64,000 nucleotides of DNA, taken from Bos javanicus. Its lineage: Eukaryota > Chordata > Mammalia > Artiodactyla > Bovidae. The position numbers and the translations under genes were made by a program. Position 1 is the first letter of the stretch, and the number at the start of each line of letters is the position of its first letter. This document shows, piece by piece, positions 12,023 to 22,605 of this stretch. The stretch covers positions 119,976,001 to 120,040,000 of the forward strand of contig NC_083869.1 in assembly GCF_032452875.1 (NCBI RefSeq), read 5' to 3'. The notes beneath the pieces were generated by a model. It searched no databases and was not told the DNA's origin. It was given only the letters and a program-made list of their open reading frames with translations.

Positions 12023-12735
12023 GAAAAAGCTGACTTAAAGCTCAGCATTCAGAAAACTAAGATCATGACATCTGGTCCCATCACTTAGTGGCAAATAGAA
12101 GGGGGAAAAAGTGGAAACGGTGGCCGATTTTATTTTCTTGGGCTCCAAAATCACTGCAGATGGTAACTGTGGCCATGAAATTAAAAGACACTTGCTCCTT
12201 GAACGGAAAGCTATGACAGACCTAGACAGTCAACTAAAAAGCAGAGATGTTACTTTGCTGACAAGGTCCATATAGTCAAAGCTATGGTTTCTCCAGTAGT
12301 CATGTACAGAACTGAGAGATGGACCATAAAGAAGGCTGAGCATTGAAGAATTGATGCTTTCGAATTGTGGTGCTAGAAAAGACTCTTAAGAGTCCCTTGG
12401 ACTGCAAGGATATCAAAGCAGTCAATCCTAAAGGAAATAAACCCTGAATATTCATTAGAAGGACTGATGCTGAAGCCCCAATACTTTGGCCACCTGATGC
12501 AGAGTGGACTTATTGGAAAAGACCCAACTCACTGGAAAAGACACTGATGTTGGGAAAGATTGGAGGCAAAAGGGGAAGAGGACAGCAGAAGATGAGATGG
12601 TTAGATGGCATCACTGACTCAATGAACATGAATTTGAGCAAATCCCAGGAGACAGTGAAGGACAGAGGAGCCTGGTGTGCTGCAGTCCATGGGGTTGCAG
12701 AAAGTTGGATACGACTTAGCGACTAAACAACAACA
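12023..12735 (+). mobile_element. BovB LINE 3' fragment (diverged)
   Basis: Runs from 'ttaaagctcagcattcagaa' to 'tacgacttagcgactaaaca'. It carries more substitutions and indels than the other copies and several stop codons, so it is an older insertion. Confidence 0.9.
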
Positions 12736-13230
12736 ATGCTGAGTAGGGAAAAAGTTAGGTACAACTACTTTGAAAAACTGTTGTACAGTATGTAATAGAT
12801 CTGGATAGATTTATTCTCCATGACCCAGCAGTTTCATTCTTAGATAAATACCCACAGGAAGAGTACATGTGATGTGTAGAAGAATGCTCATAGCAACATT
12901 ATTTATAATAGCAAAAACTAAAAACAGCCTAAGTCTCTATCAACAATAAAATGGATAAATTGTACTGTGGAATACTGCACAGCAATGACACAGAGTAAAT
13001 TCAGACACAACATGGATAGATCTCAAAAGCACATTGAGAAGAAGCCAAATACACACATACATACAGAATACATACTGTACAAATCCATTTATATAAAGTG
13101 CAAAGACAGGCAGAAATGACCTATGGTTATAGATTATAAAGATCAGAAAAGCAGTTATCTTTGGTGTGTATGGAGACTGAGGAGCGCCAAGAGAAGCTTC
13201 TGGAATTCTGGTTACGTTCTAATTTTTGAA

Positions 13231-14184
13231 CTAGGGGGAGGTTCAGTTCAGTTCAGTCGCTCAGTTGTGTCCGACTCTTTGCAACCCCATGAACCGCAGC
13301 ATGCCAGGCCTCCCCGCAGCATGCCAGGCCTCCCTGTCCATCACCAAGTCCCAAAGACCACCCAAATCCATGTCCATTGATTCAGTGATGCCATCCAACC
13401 ATCACATCCTCTGTTGTCCCCTTCTCTTCCTGCCCTCAATCTTTCCCAGCATCAGGGTCTTTTCAAATGAGTCAGCCCCTTGCATCAGGTGGCCAAAGTA
13501 CTGGAGTTTCAGCTTCAACATCAGTCCTTCCAAAGAACACCCAGGACTGATCTCCTTTAGGATGGACTGTTTGGATCTCCTTGCAGTCCAAGGGACTCTC
13601 AAGAGTCTTCTCCAACACCATAGTTCAAAAGCATCAATTCTTCAGTGCTCAGCTTTCTTTATAGTACAACTCTCACATCCATACATGACCACTGGAAAAA
13701 CCGTAGCCTTGACTAGATGGACCTTTGTCAGCAAAGTAATGTCTCTGCTTTTTAATATGCTATCTAGGTTGGTCATAACTTTCCTTCCAAGGAGTAAGCG
13801 TCTTTTAATTTCATAGCTGCAATCACCATCTGCAGTGATTTTGGAGCCCAGAAAAATAAAGTCAGCCACTGTTTCCACTGTTTCCCCATCTATTTGCCAT
13901 GAAGTGATGGGACCGGATGCCATGATCTTAGTTTTCTGAATGTTGAGCTTTAAGCCAACTTTTTCACTCTCCTCCTTCACTTTTATCAAGAGGCTCTTTA
14001 GTTCTTCCTCACTTTCTGCTGTAAGGGTGGTGTCATCTGCATATCTGAGGTTATTGATATTTCTCCTGGCAATCTTGATTCCAGCCTGTGCTTCCTCCAG
14101 CCCAGCGTTTCTCATGATGTACTCTGCATATAAGTTAAATAAGCAGGGTGACAATATACAGCCTTGACATACTCTAGGGGGAGG
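13231..14184 (-). mobile_element. BovB LINE 3' fragment with target-site duplication
   Basis: A reverse-oriented BovB piece from the tail to the CLFNLYAEYIMRNA block. The 11-bp repeat ctagggggagg at 13231-13241 and 14174-14184 marks the insertion inside the L1. An open stretch on the - strand (13642-14154) still reads the NNLRYADDTTL reverse-transcriptase motif without a stop, but the N-terminal half is absent. A 20-bp tandem duplication lies at 13294-13333. Confidence 0.93.
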
Positions 14185-14299
14185 GGTGATTACCTAATTG
14201 TGTCTCTTTTATAAAAATTCACTGAGATGTGTACTTAAGGTGTGTATACTTTATGTATTTTATGCCTCAATAAAAGTTTATTTTAAAGAGTAAAGGAGT

Positions 14300-14745
14300 G
14301 CCCCCAAAGTGGAAACAGCCCAAATGTCTAGGAACCAGTGAATAGTTAAATAAATGTGGTGTAGCCACATGACAGAATATTATTCAGCCATGGAAAGAAA
14401 TGAAGTACTGATGTAGGCTACAACATGAATGAACCTGGAAACCATTATGCTAGATGAAAGACAATCACAAAAGACTGTGCACATATCATAAGATTCCAGT
14501 TAAGTGAGATGTCCAGAATAGACAGATCTACACAGACAGAAAGTCAATTAGTGGCTGCTTGTGGTTAGGACGGTTGGGAAGAAGCAGAGAGTGACTGAAA
14601 ACAGATATGGGGTTTCTTTTGGGGTTGTTGAAATGTTCTAAAATCAATTATGGCAATGGTTGTGCAACATTGAATATACTAAAAACCATTGAATTGAACA
14701 CTTTGAGGGAATTGTATGTGAATGAAATCTCAAGCTGCTATGAAA
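14300..14745 (+). mobile_element. L1 3' end, second copy
   Basis: 'gtggaaacagcccaaatgtc', 'gaatattattcagccatgga' and 'gaacctggaaaccattatgc' are L1 ORF2-end / 3' UTR text, repeated just after the previous L1 end. It is therefore a separate L1 insertion. Confidence 0.85.
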
Positions 14746-14829
14746 GCAAAAGCCAAGGGATACCAATAACTATGGAATGATTAAACCCCTTAGGAAAAGG
14801 CTGTCCCATGTAGACCTGTGGCATGATGG

Positions 14830-15060
14830 TGAAGAACAGGATTCTAGAGTCCAACATTGCTCCAGTCCTAGCTCTGATGTTTGCTGTGTGGCATTGGGCA
14901 AATCATCACACCTCTCTGAGCCTGAGTGTTTTCATCTGTAAAATATGAATATTAATAGTATCTGTTCCATAAAAGTTTTATGAAGATGATTCATTTAACT
15001 GAGAATTAGATGAGTATTTTCTGTTTGCCAGGTCAAATCAGTGATAACTGCTGTTATAGT
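14830..15060 (+). mobile_element. MIR SINE fossil
   Basis: 'gtgtggcattgggcaaatca', 'cctctctgagcctgagtg' and 'ttcatctgtaaaatatgaat' are the MIR core. Confidence 0.85.
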
Positions 15061-15400
15061 TGGCCAGGAGGTTTTGCATCTGAAGAGTCTTTACTCCATT
15101 TTAGTGATGGGGGTGACAAGTAAATTTGAGTGTGTGTCCTGAGGCCAGGACACGTTTGCCCTATTGTTCTACACCAGCATCTATTGCAAAATGCAAAAGA
15201 AATGTTCATTTTAGTGACCCTAAGTTATTAATATTGAATTATATTCTGATATTGAGAAAAGGAAGTATATAATACATTTATAGAGGTTCCATCCAGAAAT
15301 ACTAAAGCTATAAACAATTATTAAAAGTTTGTCGTTCAGTTATCTAGAAGATTTAGCAATTCAGAATATTTTATACGAAAACTGAGTTATAACCATAATT
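15061..15400. other. Intron, no recognisable element
   Basis: Mixed to AT-rich text without assignable structure. Confidence 0.45.
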
Positions 15401-15404
15401 GACA

Positions 15405-15775
15405 TATCCCACCAGGTTCCTCCGCCCATGAACTTTTCCAGGCAGGACTAATGGCGTGGTGGGGTACCATTTCTTACCCCAGGGAATCTTCCCGACCCAG
15501 GGACTGAACCCATATCTCTTGCATCTCCTGCATTGACAGGTGGATTCTTTACCACTAGTACCACCTGCTGCTGCTGCTGCTAAGTCGCTTCAGTCGTGTC
15601 TGACTCTGTGCGACCCCATAGACGGCAGCCCACCAGGCTCCCCCGTCCCTGGGATTGTCCAGGCAAGAACACTGGAGTGGGTGGCCATTTCCTTCTCCAG
15701 TGCATGAGAGTGAAAAGTGAAAGTGAAGTCGCTCAGTCGTGTCTGACTCTTAGCGGTACCACCTGAGAAGCCCAC
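15405..15775 (-). mobile_element. Bov-tA SINE, host of a nested BOV-A2
   Basis: The reverse tRNA-derived head ('gggactgaacccatatctct', 'ggtggattctttaccactag') is split by a second SINE and resumes as 'taccacctgagaagccc'. Confidence 0.88.
15558..15765 (-). mobile_element. BOV-A2 SINE nested inside Bov-tA
   Basis: The insert 15568-15755 begins with (CTG)n and the reverse BOV-A text. The 10-bp repeat gtaccacctg (15558-15567, 15756-15765) is the target-site duplication, taken from the host SINE. Confidence 0.9.
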
Positions 15776-16508
15776 AATTGATACATGGGTAATTCGGAAA
15801 TAGAAAGTGACTATTGATTACAGAAGTGCATGACAGGGTTTTTGTTTCAGTGAATATGTATTGTTCCCAAAAAAGTCACATTTAGTCATGTTGAAAGTGA
15901 TACTCTCTTTTAGTTGTCTTAAAAATGTATGTTCTGTGAAGTTAATGTATAACCCCTTTTAAACGTTGCATTGAGAGTGCTTGTAGCCCATAGGAGTTGA
16001 GAAAGAAGCAATTACAAGTTAGGCAAATACCTGACACTAAGGGGTAAATCCCATAAAGTACAGGTTAAGAGTTTAGTTTCAGGAGTCTGACCTGCCTGGG
16101 CCCAGTGTCCTTATCCTTATCTAAAGAAATCTTTCTCACAGCGTTGGGAGCATCGACTAAATTAATACCAATGAAGTGCTCTAACAAGCAGGCAATTGAC
16201 ACGCTGTTATTATGGGAGAACCAATATGGTGGGTTCACACTCTCAATGTGCATAAATTACAGATACAATTTTTGGTTAACTTTTGTGAAGCTTTGGGGAA
16301 TTAGAAAACAGTTTTTCCTTAATGCAAAGAGATTAATTCATAAAATTGAGTAATTAGATCTGAAAGGAGCTGATTGGATATGGTGAAAAAAAATCATGAA
16401 CCCCAAAAGAGTTCTCCAGAATGAGAGAAAAGCCATGAAAGAGTTTTGTCACCAGGATATATTAAAAATATTTTACAAGCTTTTTATACCTCAGAATTCA
16501 AGGTGACT
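15776..16508. other. Intron, no recognisable element
   Basis: AT-rich sequence. Short open frames on both strands, no motifs. Confidence 0.45.
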
Positions 16509-16849
16509 ATGAAAGGTGCTTTGGGCTTCCCTGATAGCTCAGTCGATAAAGAATCCGCCTGCAATGCAAGAAACCCTGGTTCAATTCCTGGGTTGGAAAG
16601 ATCCCCTGGAGAAGGGAAAGGCTACCCACTCCAGTATTCTTGGGCTTCCCTCGTGGCTCAGCTGGTAAAGAATCTGCCTGCAATGCAGGAGACCTGGGTT
16701 CAATCCCTGGGTTGGAAAGATCCCCTGGAGAAGGGAAAGGCTACCCACTCCAGTATTCTGGCCTGGAGAATTCCATGGACTGTGTAGTCTGTGGGGTTGC
16801 AAAGAGTTGGACATGACTGAACAACTTTCACTTTCATGAAAGGTGCTTT
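16509..16849 (+). mobile_element. Bov-tA SINE with two tRNA-derived heads, 14-bp target-site duplication
   Basis: Two consecutive 'gggcttccct...' heads, each with a B-box-like 'ggttcaatccctgg' block, precede one BOV-A body. The direct repeat atgaaaggtgcttt at 16509-16522 and 16836-16849 bounds the whole unit, so the two-headed form inserted as one piece. Confidence 0.93.
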
Positions 16850-16881
16850 ACTTTTAACTGAAAGGATGTTTGGAATTGAAG

Positions 16882-17114
16882 TAAGCAGTTGTCTTCTTAA
16901 AAATTTGTTTGTTTGGCTGAGCTGGGTCTTAGTTGCAGCACACAGGATCTTTTGTCTTCTAGTTACAGCACGCAGGATCTTAGTTGCGGCCTGTGAACTC
17001 TTAGTTCACCGGGCTCTATTTCCCCCACCAGGGATTGAACCCGGGCCCCCTGCATTGGGAGTGTGGAGCCTTAGTCATTGGAACACCAGGAAAATCCCTG
17101 GATTAAGCAGTTGT
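16882..17114 (-). mobile_element. CHR-type tRNA-Glu SINE with target-site duplication
   Basis: Reverse-oriented cetartiodactyl CHR text ('gggattgaacccgggccccc', 'cattggaacaccagg'). The repeat taagcagttgt at 16882-16892 and 17104-17114 bounds it. Confidence 0.88.
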
Positions 17115-18150
17115 TGATAACAGTTAACATTTTGTAAATAGTCATTTAAATACTCATGGATGTTTATATTTTAAACTTGTTGAAGATTGTTCATCTCTTT
17201 AAATTTGTATTTTGAGACACTAGTGATTATGTTTTGTTAATAGCGAGGCTTTTTAAAATAGAAAAATCCATAAGTGAATGTGCAAACATGCTAAAATTTG
17301 GTTTTCAGACTTGTATCTTTGGGAAACCAGTTTGCTGGACTCCTGCAAGCCTTGTTACGCTCTTGCGGGCAAGAGAAATAGGCTCTTCAAGCGAGCCATA
17401 CACACCAAACCTCCAAAGTGGTGGCAGAAGCCTGGGAAGTCACCTTTCAGGCATGGGAATGGTTGTTTCCTGTTCCACAGGGGTGGGGTAGGCCCAGCTC
17501 CTGCTGCTTCATTTACTGAGCACACCTTCTGAGAGCTTGCCTGCAGAGTGCGGAGGTCCACTCTCCTCCAGGACAGTGGCTCGCGAGCTGCCACTGGCTC
17601 CTTCCTGCCTCCTGCCTGGGGTGGCCACTGGTGCTTTTCTCTTGCTGTGTGGTGAGGAGCCAGGAATGGGGGGCAGCTGCTGAGGAGGGACCCAGCATTT
17701 TGTTAGTGTGCATTAAAAAAAAAAACAACAAACTGTAAAATAAGTAACCCACTTACATAAAAATTAGAATTTATGTATCAGCAGAAAGAGAAGTCAGGGT
17801 CCTGCCCCTCAGAGAAAACGACTCTTACCATCTTGATATATTTCTTTCCAGACATTTTTAAACTGGTTTACATTTTTTTTTTTACTTTAGACTTTTCATC
17901 TTTATTCCCTTTCCAGCCTTTGGAAGCTGGAAACATGACAAATGTGTATGATGTAGGAAGGAACAGTCCCCGTATCCTCAGGCTGCAGAGGTCGTCACTG
18001 CGGGCGTTTTTAATTCTGTTCCTCATACGCGGTAACCCTCTCCTGCCTCTGTTGGCTGGCCTTCCTTTGAAAACTTGTAGCTAGTTTTACTTAACTGGAT
18101 TTTTCCTTTTTAAACTTTTTTTTCTTTCCTTAGCTTCAACCTCTACAGTT
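17115..18150. other. Intron, no recognisable element
   Basis: Mixed composition with an A-rich run near 17715-17726. The open frames here are short and overlap on both strands. I see no exon with a DIS3L2-like reading. Confidence 0.45.
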
Positions 18151-18154
18151 GTGT

Positions 18155-18310
18155 TTTTTTTTTTTTTTTAATTTTGGATAGAAAATGTTGAACACGCACA
18201 AAAGCAGACAGAACAGTATAATGAAACCCCTTGTTCCCCTCTCCCAGCCCTGGCAACCCTGAAACCATGGCCAGTCCACCCCACTCCCAGCCCACTCCCA
18301 GCCCTTACAT
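18155..18310 (-). mobile_element. Possible old L1 3' UTR fragment
   Basis: A T-run (about 18156-18169) is followed by 'gaaaatgttgaacacgcaca' and 'cagtataatgaaacccc', which resembles a reverse-oriented ancient L1 3' UTR seen again at 45010 and 36890. Weak. Confidence 0.4.
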
Positions 18311-19308
18311 GGACCTGCGAACCTTGTAATTGCCTTTGAGGGTCCTTCTCGGCCCTTCTGACCTCACTCTCTTCTGGCAGTGAGGAAGGACGAAGTGCCT
18401 GCCCTCCTGCACTCCAGACTTCTCGTGAGCCTGTGCTCTCTGTCCCAGGTCTGACCTGGGCTCTCCCCGCTCCTGAAACGCCTTGAAGTTCCCAGACGTT
18501 GGGTGTGGCAGCCTCCCATGCTCAACTGCTCATTCTCTTCCCTGTTAATGAAGGAGGCCATCGCTCAAATCATTTGGAAGGGGAAAAGTGGAATTTACTA
18601 CCTGGGTGTTCCTCTTCCATGCTGTTCGTATAAATTTAAAACTTAGATTCCTGAGAATTAGATTGAACATGACAAAAATTGCTGTGTGGGCAGTTTAGTG
18701 AGCACTTGCAGATTGATAGAGCCCTTTGTAATAATGAAGGAAAAAGGTTCTGTAGGCTGCTTGGTTCCAGAAGGTGAGCTCACCAGTTACGGTGCTGCAG
18801 CTAATACTTCTCATTAACCCTTTGCTGGATGGCCAAAAGAAAATACAAGAAAGACAGTCCCAGACTCTTCAAATCCTAGCCTTCAGGAGAACCTAAGAAA
18901 TCATCTTGTACAACCCTCTTCTTATGCACAGGGACCTTACATTGCATTCAGATTTACTTATCCTAGAATTTTTTATGTTGCCTCCTTTTAAGCTTATAAA
19001 ATATTCTCAAACCATCACTATGTCATGGCCATGGACTTCTGCCATGGCTTGCTGTACCAGTGGTCAACTTTTGCATTTGATTACATAACCAAATACCACA
19101 CAGAACTAGAAGACGTCAGACTTTTACTTGCCCCTCTTACCTGGCAGCCCAGTCAGTGTTTCCACCAGAGTCAGAGGGAATTTTCTTAGCCCAACTAAAA
19201 GATGGAGTTGGTTGTGTGACTACACGGTGATCCAAGCCCAGTTGTCCCTAGGAAAGGGAGTTGGTCTCTAAAATTTAGTGGGACCAAACTAAGATCTTAG
19301 TTTAGTTT
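18311..19308. other. Intron, no recognisable element
   Basis: Mostly unique-looking sequence. No assignable repeat. Confidence 0.45.
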
Positions 19309-19524
19309 GGCTTCCCTCGTGGCTTTCCTGGTGGCTCAGATGGTAAAGCATCTGCCTGCAGTGCAGGAGACCCAGGTTCAATCCCTGAGTTGGGAAGATC
19401 CCCTGGAGAAGGAAATGGCAACCCACTCTAGTACTCTTGCCTGGAAAATTCCATGGACAGAGAAGCCTGGTGGGCTACAGTCCATGGGGTTGCAAAGAGT
19501 TGGACATGACTGAGTGACTTCACT
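19309..19524 (+). mobile_element. Bov-tA SINE
   Basis: The tRNA-derived head ('ggctttcctggtggctcaga', 'caggttcaatccctgag') and BOV-A body are present. A short partial copy of the head (ggcttccctcgt) lies directly before it. Confidence 0.92.
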
Positions 19525-20045
19525 AAGGTCAGGGCCTGCATTCCGACTGGGTTGCTGCTGTATGTGAGGCCCCTCCCAGCTGGGGATGTCTGATGGCAGA
19601 AAGTCCCTTTCTCTCCATCTTCTCGACTGGCTCACCATTTCTGAGCTTCCAGAACACTGTTGTTGTTTTTTTTTTTTTCACTCTCTTAAGACATGTTTTT
19701 AGGAAAACCGACCACAAGGTCAAGAGAGTGACCCTAGCCAGAGCAGCGTGTTCCCGTCACGTGGACCAGATGGAAAGCAGTCTGCGGGACAGGAAGCCCG
19801 ACACCTGCTGCATCTGTCAGTGTGTCTAGTGGGCTGTGCTCCTTTTCATCTCCCTCTGTTTATCACACGTGTGACGTCACCGAAGGATTGCTCAACTTTG
19901 TTTGCCTGTTGGTGTTGTTCCTGAGAGGTTGTGACCTCCTTCAGGCCTGCTGTTTTCAGTCCGGTCTGACCCTGGGTGCATCAGTAGAACATGGTACGAG
20001 GACGAGGTCACTGGCAGCATGAGGAGGTGAACGTGGCATATCCAA
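19525..20045. other. Intron, no recognisable element
   Basis: Unique-looking, with a T-run near 19668-19678. Confidence 0.45.
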
Positions 20046-20620
20046 CACGTGTCGCTTCTCTGCTTAAAACTCCCTGCTGGGTTCCAATTACACGCGAAAT
20101 ATAAACACTTCCTCCTGGCCCATCGGGGCATCTCTCGCTGGGCCTCCTCTCTAGCCTCCTGGCTTCCAGTTCCCTCCTTTCCTATCTTCTTTCTGTTTCT
20201 GGAATGCACCCAGCCACCCCGCACTGCCCACACCCCCAAACCTTTGCTCTAGTGATCTTCCTCCGTGGGATGCTCTCCACTCTGTCAATATATGACTTCC
20301 TTTTATATACACAAATCTCAGTCTGTTTCCTCAGGGACACCTTTCCAAACCAAATCTGAGGTAGGTCCCAGGCGTTCTCATCACTCACTGTGTTTTATTT
20401 TCTTCCAAGTCGTTTTTGCTATGGTAAGCAATCTTAGCATTTATTTGTTTGCTTATTGTCTTTCTCTCCTCTTCGAGAGTGTAAGCTCCACAAGAGAAGG
20501 AACCTCGTCAGTCTTGTTTACTTGTATGTCTCCAGCGCCTAGGAAAAAAACATGCCTGTCGTATAGTAGGAGCCTAATAAGTATGTGTTAAGTGGCTAAT
20601 TGAGTGAATGAAAGTGGTTA
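20046..20620 (+). mobile_element. LINE-2 (L2) 3' region
   Basis: 'ctctgcttaaaactccctgc', 'ggcctcctctctagcctcc', then 'gagagtgtaagctccacaag' and 'gtatagtaggagcctaataa' follow L2 on the + strand to its 3' end. Confidence 0.75.
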
Positions 20621-21137
20621 TTAGGAGCACGTTTGGGAGGAGGGTGTTGAGGATTCCAAAGTGACTTGATCCCAAGCCACGTGGCTGTTTCACTGAGAGA
20701 AGACCCAGGGGCGGCAGACTCAGGGGGTAAACATTCGGAGCTGCTGCTGCTGCCCCCCAAGGAGAGCCCCTCCCCCTCCCCCCCACCCCCGGTGAAAGAG
20801 ATGGGCCACTTCACTCATTATTGAAGGCAGAGTGCTGTCCCTGGAGGAGATGTGGCGGCCCCGTGGGGGGTGGAACTGGGCCGTCAGGCGGGGATGCTCA
20901 GCAGGTGTTTTGGTTCTGAGGGGAGATTTGTCTACATCGTCATTGATGTCTGAGGGTGGAGTGGGCTGCACTAGCAAGTAGGGGTTTGGCAGGCACGTCG
21001 GACGTGCAAATGGAAGGTTGGACACTTTCAGGGAAGAACCTGGTGTGGGGAGGACTCTGCACAGTTAGACCAGGCAGGGTTTACAGTCCCTTTCCACCCA
21101 GAGTGGCAGCGAATCTGCCCTGTGTTTTTATTTTCTT
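20621..21137. other. Intron, GC-rich stretch with C-rich run
   Basis: Raised GC content and a C-rich run at about 20768-20792. CpG density is modest and I do not call a CpG island or promoter. Confidence 0.4.
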
Positions 21138-21357
21138 GCGTGTGTGCTCAATCATGTCTGACTCTTTTGCAGCCCCATGGACTGTAGCCCACCAGGCTTC
21201 TCTGTCCGTGAGGTTCTCCCAGCAAGAGTACTAGAGTGACTTGCCATTTCCTTCTCCGTGTCTTTTCCCGACCTTCTCTTCCTGACCCATGGATCAAACC
21301 CCCGTCTCTTGCATCTCCTGAAATGGCGGGCAGAGTCTTTACCACTAGCGCCACCTC
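21138..21357 (-). mobile_element. Bov-tA SINE
   Basis: Reverse BOV-A body ('catgtctgactcttttgcag') and reverse head ('gatcaaacccccgtctcttg', 'ctttaccactagcgccacct'). Confidence 0.92.
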
Positions 21358-22380
21358 ATGTGCCAGCCGTGCACTCTATCTTTTCCTTGCTCTTTGTGCT
21401 GATTACAGAGGATAGGGGAGATACCTATGTCAGGACCTCCTTCCAGTGGGGGTGGGGGCTGCAGGGAGGGTGTAAGATTCTGTGGGAGACACCAAATTTG
21501 GGAGGGGGGCAACCTGGTCTAGATCATTGGGAAAGCCAGCCAGAGGGAGTGGGTTTTACACAGGGGTCTACAGGACTGGTGGGGGTCATCAGGAAAAGAA
21601 ACAGGAAAGCGCCCTGCAAGGGAGGTGATGGGTTTGAACAGTTTAAGAAGTTTGGTGACAGTTTGTGGTACTCAAGGGCTTAGGGCCAGGAAAGTTGAAC
21701 GTGCACAGGGCAGACCTACATGATGACAAATTTTGTCACGATTACTGCTTTGTGATACAGTGACAGAGCACAGCATGCAGAGAGAGGAGTGGAAGAAACA
21801 AGCCAAAGGGCAAGAACGCTGGCAGGAGCCAGGCTAGTAAGACCTTAGAAGCCAGGACTGGGCTGCATGCTCAGGGCTGTGGGGGCCTGCAGGGTTTGCG
21901 CAGGGGGTAAATGTGAACACTGGTGACCCACGTCTGGAAGGCCCTGCTCTCACTCCTGGTAAAGGGACGCTTGGTACTTTCCCTTCTGCAACAGGCTTGA
22001 CCCTTTCAAGTACCTAGGACAGTCACTCTGCCACTGCTAAAGATGACTGCAGAGCAGAAGTGTGGAAAGGAATGGTTCCATCTCAGGGACTTTTAATTGA
22101 ATAGGACTAGAGTTGATGGCTTAGAGGTTGTTCTGCAGTCAGTCCCTGTGACAAGAGGCTAAAGAGATGGCTGTGGGAGTAGGGATGTGGCTGCAAACAG
22201 CACTGGGAAAAGTCCCTGACAGGACTGCTGAATCCAGAGCCAAGAATGTGGCTTCTGCTCAATGAGAAGAGACAGGGAGGGACTTCCAGCTGTGACCCAC
22301 TGAGATGGAAACGTGGGCTGTGTTGGCTCGTCCTGGAGTTACCCCGACAGCGGTTGCTGGTGAGGGCGGTCATAAAAGGG
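21358..22380. other. Intron, no recognisable element
   Basis: G-rich unique-looking sequence. The 141-codon frame at 21258-21683 starts inside the SINE and has no recognisable domain. Confidence 0.45.
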
Positions 22381-22605
22381 AGCAGAGGCTCTGGATCTGC
22401 CCCAGTTTTGAATCCAGGGTTTATTGCATTACTAGCCAGGTAACCTTAGACAAGTGACCTGGAACCTCTCTGAGCCTCAGATGACTCATCTGTGAAACAC
22501 GGTTTATATGGCTATTGTCAAAGCTACATGAATGTGTGTGGAGCCCCTGGCACAAAATAGATATTAAGTAAATGGTCACTACTGCTATCCTTATCATTTT
22601 TATGA
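22381..22605 (+). mobile_element. MIR SINE fossil
   Basis: 'gaacctctctgagcctcag', 'atgactcatctgtgaaacac' and 'cctggcacaaaatagatatt' are the MIR core in order. Confidence 0.85.

Larger units (their letters stand above)
11395..14290 (+). mobile_element. L1 ORF2 end plus 3' UTR, interrupted by two BovB insertions
   Basis: The L1 ORF2 C-terminal region ('aaatggaaattaaaaccaca', 'gctcatagcaacattattta', 'acaacatggatagatctca') and the 3' UTR ('tatgcctcaataaaagttta') can be traced through 11395-12022, 12736-13241 and 14174-14290. A GT-rich tract at 11737-11772 lies inside. It is older than the BovB copies that break it. Confidence 0.85.

Noticed and set aside
16523..16600. Possible tRNA genes at SINE heads (B-box-like ggttcaatccctgg)
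   Set aside because: These are tRNA-Glu-derived SINE heads without a proper cloverleaf or acceptor stem. The same holds for all Bov-tA and CHR elements here.
20621..21137. GC-rich stretch as a CpG island
   Set aside because: CpG count looks modest by eye and there is no first exon. It needs a computed observed/expected ratio above 0.6 to reconsider.
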